From an uncultured Bacilli bacterium (lineage in GTDB: Bacteria > Bacillota_I > Bacilli_A > RF39 > UBA660): 64,000 nt of DNA. The notes under the pieces were generated by a model, which saw only the letters and a program-made list of their open reading frames with translations, was not told the origin of the DNA and made no database searches. The DNA lies in assembly GCA_934098525.1 (NCBI GenBank), contig CAKONZ010000003.1:70689-134688 (forward strand), read 5' to 3'. Every line of letters starts with the position of its first letter. Positions within the stretch are counted from its first letter, which is position 1. Below are positions 60,378-64,000 of the stretch, one piece after another. The position numbers and the translations under genes are program-made.

Positions 60378-61304
60378 TTATAAAAATAAAACTATAATAG
60401 AAAATACAATTAATATAATTATTTCTGGTAAAATAAATTTTTTGTATTTATTGTAATAAGAAATAATTTTTTCTCTGTTTTTTAAATTATCAACATTTTT
60501 TCCTATTAAAATTTCGCTTGTTTGTTTGTATTGTTCTACATCATCTTTATAAATACTTTGATAATTTTTATCATCATAACCAGCGTATACTTTTTCTGGA
60601 ATTATATTAGAATATAGTCCATCTAATATTGAACTTCCAATCAACGTTCCTAATAGGTAAGATATTAATAATACAACAATGGGGAATGCTATATATGTTG
60701 ATGAAAACATCATTCTAATAGTGGGGACAAATAAACATAAAATACAAATTATAATTGCTGGAATAAATGCGATTGTAAATCCAACTATATTTTTAATTTT
60801 ACTTCTGTTTTTTATGGTTGAATCGTATCTTACAGGTGCGTTTAGTATTTTTGATTTTATTAATTCATAAACATCGTCAATTTTTTTATAATTGCTATTT
60901 AATGATATTTCTATATCTGCTTTTCCTTCAAAAATCCACATATTAATGTTTTCTCTAAAATAATCTTCACCATTTCCAATTTTTTTAATACTATATGATA
61001 CTCCAAAGAAAACATATATCCTTTTTATTTCTTCTAATCTTTGATAATAAATAGAAATAAAATTATTATAATTATCAAATTTTATGGTAGTATCATCATA
61101 GAAATCAACTTCAAATGTTAAAGTGCTTCCCTCATCTTTATAGTCCCAATTTCTATCAGACCATTCTAATATAGAATTTTTTCTTTCCTGTATCTCTGAT
61201 GTTTTCTTATATTCTAAAATTTTTTCTTGCATCTTAGAGAAAATATCAAACAAGTCCTCCGATTTAATTATTTTATTTGCGACTTTTATGGTATCGTTAT
61301 ACAT
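60378..61304 (-). CDS. Unknown membrane protein of the accessory cluster
   Basis: About 308 residues from ATG 61304, which has GGAG nine bases upstream; ATG 61313 and 61319 are alternatives. An N-terminal soluble part (about 1-155) is followed by two close hydrophobic segments (IVGFTIAFIPAIIICILCLF and YIAFPIVVLLISYLLG), a loop, and a C-terminal tail anchor (ILPEIIILIVFSIIVLFL). No known family. It overlaps the stop of the upstream gene by 8 bases, so the two are translationally coupled. Confidence 0.72.
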   Translation of the reverse strand: MYNDTIKVANKIIKSEDLFDIFSKMQEKILEYKKTSEIQERKNSILEWSDRNWDYKDEGSTLTFEVDFYDDTTIKFDNYNNFISIYYQRLEEIKRIYVFFGVSYSIKKIGNGEDYFRENINMWIFEGKADIEISLNSNYKKIDDVYELIKSKILNAPVRYDSTIKNRSKIKNIVGFTIAFIPAIIICILCLFVPTIRMMFSSTYIAFPIVVLLISYLLGTLIGSSILDGLYSNIIPEKVYAGYDDKNYQSIYKDDVEQYKQTSEILIGKNVDNLKNREKIISYYNKYKKFILPEIIILIVFSIIVLFL

Positions 61305-63159
61305 TTTTTTCATCTCCATTAAGCGTTGCTTTATCTACTAAGTTTAACTGGTTAATTTTTTTAAACTGACTATAATAGGCCAAACCGCCAAAACTATCTT
61401 TGTTGGTTTCTAGTTTAATATTTAATTTTTTACAAGTTTCTTTTACTAAATTCATTATTTTTCCTTGTGTAATAGGTTCTACAAATACTTGATTTGGATT
61501 ATAGCTTATCAAATCTGCTATTGTAGCAACATTTTCATATGGTAAATCAATTATTTTTTTTACAATATCATATATCGTTGTGTTCAAATATCCATCATTG
61601 TTTCCTATAACTTCTTCAATAATTATTTTCAATCTTTCGTCAGTTATTTTATCATCAAAATTATCATTGTTTAAATCATTTCTTGTTTCTGAATATAAAA
61701 CACCATTTTCCATATCTTTTTTAAAATTGGGATAGTATAAATCATCTAATATATCCTTATTTTCAGTTAAACATTTTTTAATACATTCGATAGCAAATTC
61801 TTTTGTACCACTTGGTTCAGGAATATATGGTCTTTTTCCAAATCTTTCTTCATATAACTTACAATATTTATCAAATTCTTTTTCTTCACCTGATAACTCT
61901 GGTGTTGGAGTATTTATAAACATTTCCATATATGATTTTACTTTATCATCACTAACTTTTATATATATTGTATTTTGAGGTAATCCCATTATAGTACTTT
62001 CATCAAATTTTGATTTGATTTTAATACCTTGCTCTTCTAATTTTTTGAAAGTATCTATAGAAATAGATAATACTTTATCTGTATCCACATCAACTAATTG
62101 GGATATAGTAAATTCGGTTCCATTAGGCAGCGATTTTATTTTTTCTACAAGTAAGTTTATTGTATCATTATCATTTGTTACCTCTATAACATTTGCATTA
62201 ATGATTAATTCTTTTATTTCGTTCATAAAGTTTTTACAAAATTCTCCTATTTCACCTACAACTTGCCCATCAATTGAAATTATTAATTTACCATATTTAA
62301 TGGTAATTGTTCTAGCACCACCACCGACAAGACTATTATTTAACATAAATTTTTTGTTTTGTGATAATGAATATTTTATTAAAACTTCAAGATTTTTATT
62401 TATAAATTCTTTAATCTTTTTCAATACATCAAAATTAATTCTATATTCCTTATTTTCTATTTTTATAGAATATTTTTCAATATCCAAAATCTCAATATCA
62501 ATTCTATTAGTGTGATAATTAGGATGTGTCATTGGCAAAACTGAACCACTTTTAAGTTTAATTGAAAAATCATTTGATGGAGAAATAAACTCTTCCATTT
62601 GGTATAAATCTTCTTGACAATGTTTTAGCTGGTCATATTCCTTTTTTGTAATAGTAATTTTATCATCATTTATTACATAAAAATTATCATTAAATATTTT
62701 TTTAAATTCTTCATCTTCTTTTTGCCATTTTTCTTTTAATATAATTTGTTCTTCTTCTGGTTTCCCATCAAGTTCTTCTTTTTCTATTTCAAGTATCTTA
62801 TTATCTATACTATTAGTATAAGAGTCAATATCATTAATATCTAAATTATTATTTTCTTGCATAGATATTTCTAAACTCTTTAGATTTTTAATTATGCTTA
62901 AAACTTTACCACGATTCTTTTCATTGATATATTTACCAACAGTATTTGTTAAGTCATATTGCAATTTGATATTATTACTGTTTGAATTTTTTTGTAATAA
63001 ATATAGAATATTATACAGTTTATCAGCAAATGTTTTGTTCTTTTGACTCCATATAAGATCATCATCTTTTTCAAAATTATTAATTTCATTAAACCATTCG
63101 TTTATTATTGTGTTTTTTTCTTTAATTAAATTTTCCAAAGTTTTTTCTTGGCTATTCAT
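61297..63159 (-). CDS. Large unknown protein with repeated DUF1413-like modules
   Basis: The 620-residue acidic protein has a helical N-terminal third (about 1-190). Around residues 335-400, VEKIKSLPNGTEFTISQLVD and the following LPQNTIYIKV resemble the small DUF1413 domain; a second copy at about 540-605 reads VKKIIDLPYENVATIADLIS and ends GGLAYYSQF. Between them lies YCKLYEERFGKRPYIPEPSG, a segment seen in other uncharacterised Firmicutes proteins. No catalytic motif, signal or membrane helix. AGGAGATGAT precedes the ATG. It is coupled to the membrane protein gene downstream. Confidence 0.72.
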   Translation of the reverse strand: MNSQEKTLENLIKEKNTIINEWFNEINNFEKDDDLIWSQKNKTFADKLYNILYLLQKNSNSNNIKLQYDLTNTVGKYINEKNRGKVLSIIKNLKSLEISMQENNNLDINDIDSYTNSIDNKILEIEKEELDGKPEEEQIILKEKWQKEDEEFKKIFNDNFYVINDDKITITKKEYDQLKHCQEDLYQMEEFISPSNDFSIKLKSGSVLPMTHPNYHTNRIDIEILDIEKYSIKIENKEYRINFDVLKKIKEFINKNLEVLIKYSLSQNKKFMLNNSLVGGGARTITIKYGKLIISIDGQVVGEIGEFCKNFMNEIKELIINANVIEVTNDNDTINLLVEKIKSLPNGTEFTISQLVDVDTDKVLSISIDTFKKLEEQGIKIKSKFDESTIMGLPQNTIYIKVSDDKVKSYMEMFINTPTPELSGEEKEFDKYCKLYEERFGKRPYIPEPSGTKEFAIECIKKCLTENKDILDDLYYPNFKKDMENGVLYSETRNDLNNDNFDDKITDERLKIIIEEVIGNNDGYLNTTIYDIVKKIIDLPYENVATIADLISYNPNQVFVEPITQGKIMNLVKETCKKLNIKLETNKDSFGGLAYYSQFKKINQLNLVDKATLNGDEKNV

Positions 63160-63310
63160 ACTATCATCTCCTATTATACAAATTCATAAAACTTTTAATC
63201 AAATAATTATTAACTAAAGTCTAGTATCCATAACTATTATATCATATTTTTTAAAATTCTTTTGCGTTGCTTTACACATTTGACATTTTTAATGTATAAA
63301 AGATAATAAT

Positions 63311-63616
63311 CTAATAATTAATAACCTCATTAGTTATTGCTATTAAATCAATTTCTTCTTCTAAACTTTTAAAGCAATTAAATATTTCTTTGTTAATATT
63401 ATCAATTTTTTTATTATGATTTGCTAATTTTTTCTTTTGAAAAAACAAAGGTTTATTTTCTGTTAAATGTTGTTTCTGCAATTCACATACTTTAATTTTA
63501 GTGCATATAATATCAATCCAACATTTTGATTCTTTATTTAATGATATTAAAGATAATTCTATAATCTTATTTACTATTTCATTATAATAACTTTTACTTA
63601 TAGTATTATTATTCAT
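63311..63616 (-). CDS. Small unknown protein behind a palindromic operator
   Basis: The 101-residue protein is probably all helical (KSYYNEIVNKIIELSLISLN, then KKKLANHNKKIDNINKEIFN) and has a few Cys. It is not recognised. AGGAG precedes the ATG, and a 20-bp perfect palindrome overlaps the likely promoter start point just upstream, so its expression, perhaps with the large gene after a 151-base gap, appears repressor-controlled. The gap 63160-63310 shows no terminator. Confidence 0.65.
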   Translation of the reverse strand: MNNNTISKSYYNEIVNKIIELSLISLNKESKCWIDIICTKIKVCELQKQHLTENKPLFFQKKKLANHNKKIDNINKEIFNCFKSLEEEIDLIAITNEVINY

Positions 63617-63630
63617 ATAACACGCTCCTA

Positions 63631-63659
63631 GTTAGTCTTGCAAGACTAACTATATTATA
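63631..63659 (-). promoter_or_regulatory. Palindromic operator with -10 box
   Basis: GTTAGTCTTGCAAGACTAAC (63631-63650) is a perfect 20-bp palindrome. On the minus strand a TATAAT box lies directly before it (63659-63654), so the palindrome covers the transcription start, a classic repressor site. A good -35 box is not visible. The XRE protein encoded next to it is the likeliest repressor. Confidence 0.7.
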
Positions 63660-63675
63660 ACATAGATTTTGACAA

Positions 63676-63703
63676 TTAAAAAAAGAACTTAATCAAAAGT
63701 TCT
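63676..63703 (-). terminator. Terminator of the XRE gene
   Basis: On the minus strand AGAACTT and AAGTTCT form a 7-bp stem followed by seven T; the stop codon is in the stem. Confidence 0.8.
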
Positions 63704-63971
63704 AATCTTCTAAATCAATATCATCAAATACTGGATCGTCAAAAAAATCTTTTAATTTAAGTCCAAATCCATTACTTATTCTAGCAATAGTTAGCATTTT
63801 TGGATTTTTACTTCTACCGTCAGTTAAGTGTTGAGCTGTACTTTGAGTTATATAACTTAAACTTGCTAATTTATTTGTTGATAGATTATCAGATTTATTT
63901 AATTTGTTTGCTAAATCTTTATTATTACATAAATCGTTAATTCTTTTAGCAATCGCGTCATTTATCTTCAT
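63702..63971 (-). CDS. XRE-family HTH transcriptional regulator
   Basis: The 89-residue protein has a Cro/CI-type helix-turn-helix at about residues 28-70: KLASLSYITQSTAQHLTDGR and TIARISNGFGLKLKDFF. It ends in an acidic tail (DPVFDDIDLED). ATG 63971 is used, preceded by GGTGGT; a GTG at 63983 is the alternative. It has its own terminator and lies just upstream of the palindromic operator, so it is a candidate repressor of the accessory cluster and perhaps of itself. Confidence 0.85.
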   Translation of the reverse strand: MKINDAIAKRINDLCNNKDLANKLNKSDNLSTNKLASLSYITQSTAQHLTDGRSKNPKMLTIARISNGFGLKLKDFFDDPVFDDIDLED

Positions 63972-64000
63972 AATTACCACCACCTATAATAATTTTAATG

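Overview
The window looks like the chromosome of a very AT-rich, low-GC Gram-positive bacterium (Bacilli/Tenericutes-like, perhaps an uncultured gut lineage such as RF39; that placement is inference). Supporting signs are the S10-spc-alpha ribosomal operon, the Zn-ribbon forms of S14 and L36, a zinc-finger adenylate kinase, a T-box leader, an L13 leader, a short Mollicutes-length SMC and an Acholeplasma-like diacylglycerol glucosyltransferase. TGA is a stop codon (map ends on TGA inside infA) and the Trp tRNA has anticodon CCA, so this is genetic code 11 and not code 4.

Layout. 1-12.5 kb: translation super-operon from the 3' part of rplD to rplQ, with secY, adk, map and infA embedded and with rpmD (L30) missing. 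12.6-15.2 kb: SDR oxidoreductase, truA, then rplM-rpsI behind a strong promoter and an L13-type leader. 15.2-18.7 kb: a heterodimeric ABC exporter with one canonical and one degenerate ATP site. 18.8-22.8 kb: a HEPN-type Abi_2 protein overlapping an HtrA protease, then T-box-controlled aspS. 22.8-28.5 kb: a divergent RpoD-family sigma factor, a second SDR, a LiaF/LiaG-like envelope pair, a LysM amidase and a SleB-like hydrolase, then tRNA-Trp. 28.6-37.4 kb: a gene-poor stretch, a structured leader RNA ahead of a possible Spo0A C-domain protein, a Nudix hydrolase, a ZnuA-like lipoprotein lacking metal ligands, yidD, rnc, gmk, smc, dut, def and a small YjcZ-like gene. 37.5-41.5 kb: FtsW-family flippase/polymerase, comEA and comEC. 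41.6-48.6 kb: a decayed HTH cassette, several unknown genes, a radical SAM enzyme and a SpoVB/MurJ-like flippase. 48.6-54 kb: glucosyltransferase, ZIP transporter, DUF368/PopT transporter and a Ca2+-type P-ATPase. 54-55.3 kb: an APH-like kinase lying between the ATPase and a partial, internally deleted ATPase copy. 55.3-64 kb: a mainly minus-strand accessory region with a glycosyltransferase/TPR protein, a collagen-like ORF without any start codon, and a putative operon of unknown genes (including an HExxH metallopeptidase, a membrane protein and a large multi-domain protein) preceded by a palindromic operator and an XRE-type regulator.

How the parts fit. Most of the window is housekeeping: protein synthesis, secretion, chromosome maintenance, cell wall and DNA uptake. 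Several scattered genes have sporulation-associated relatives (YjcZ, SleB/CwlJ, SpoVB, SEDS, collagen-like/BclA, a Spo0A C-domain look-alike), but none alone proves sporulation. The most unusual content is the 58-64 kb cluster, the collagen/glycosyltransferase pair, the attenuator-like leader at 29.3 kb and the Abi-HtrA overlap.
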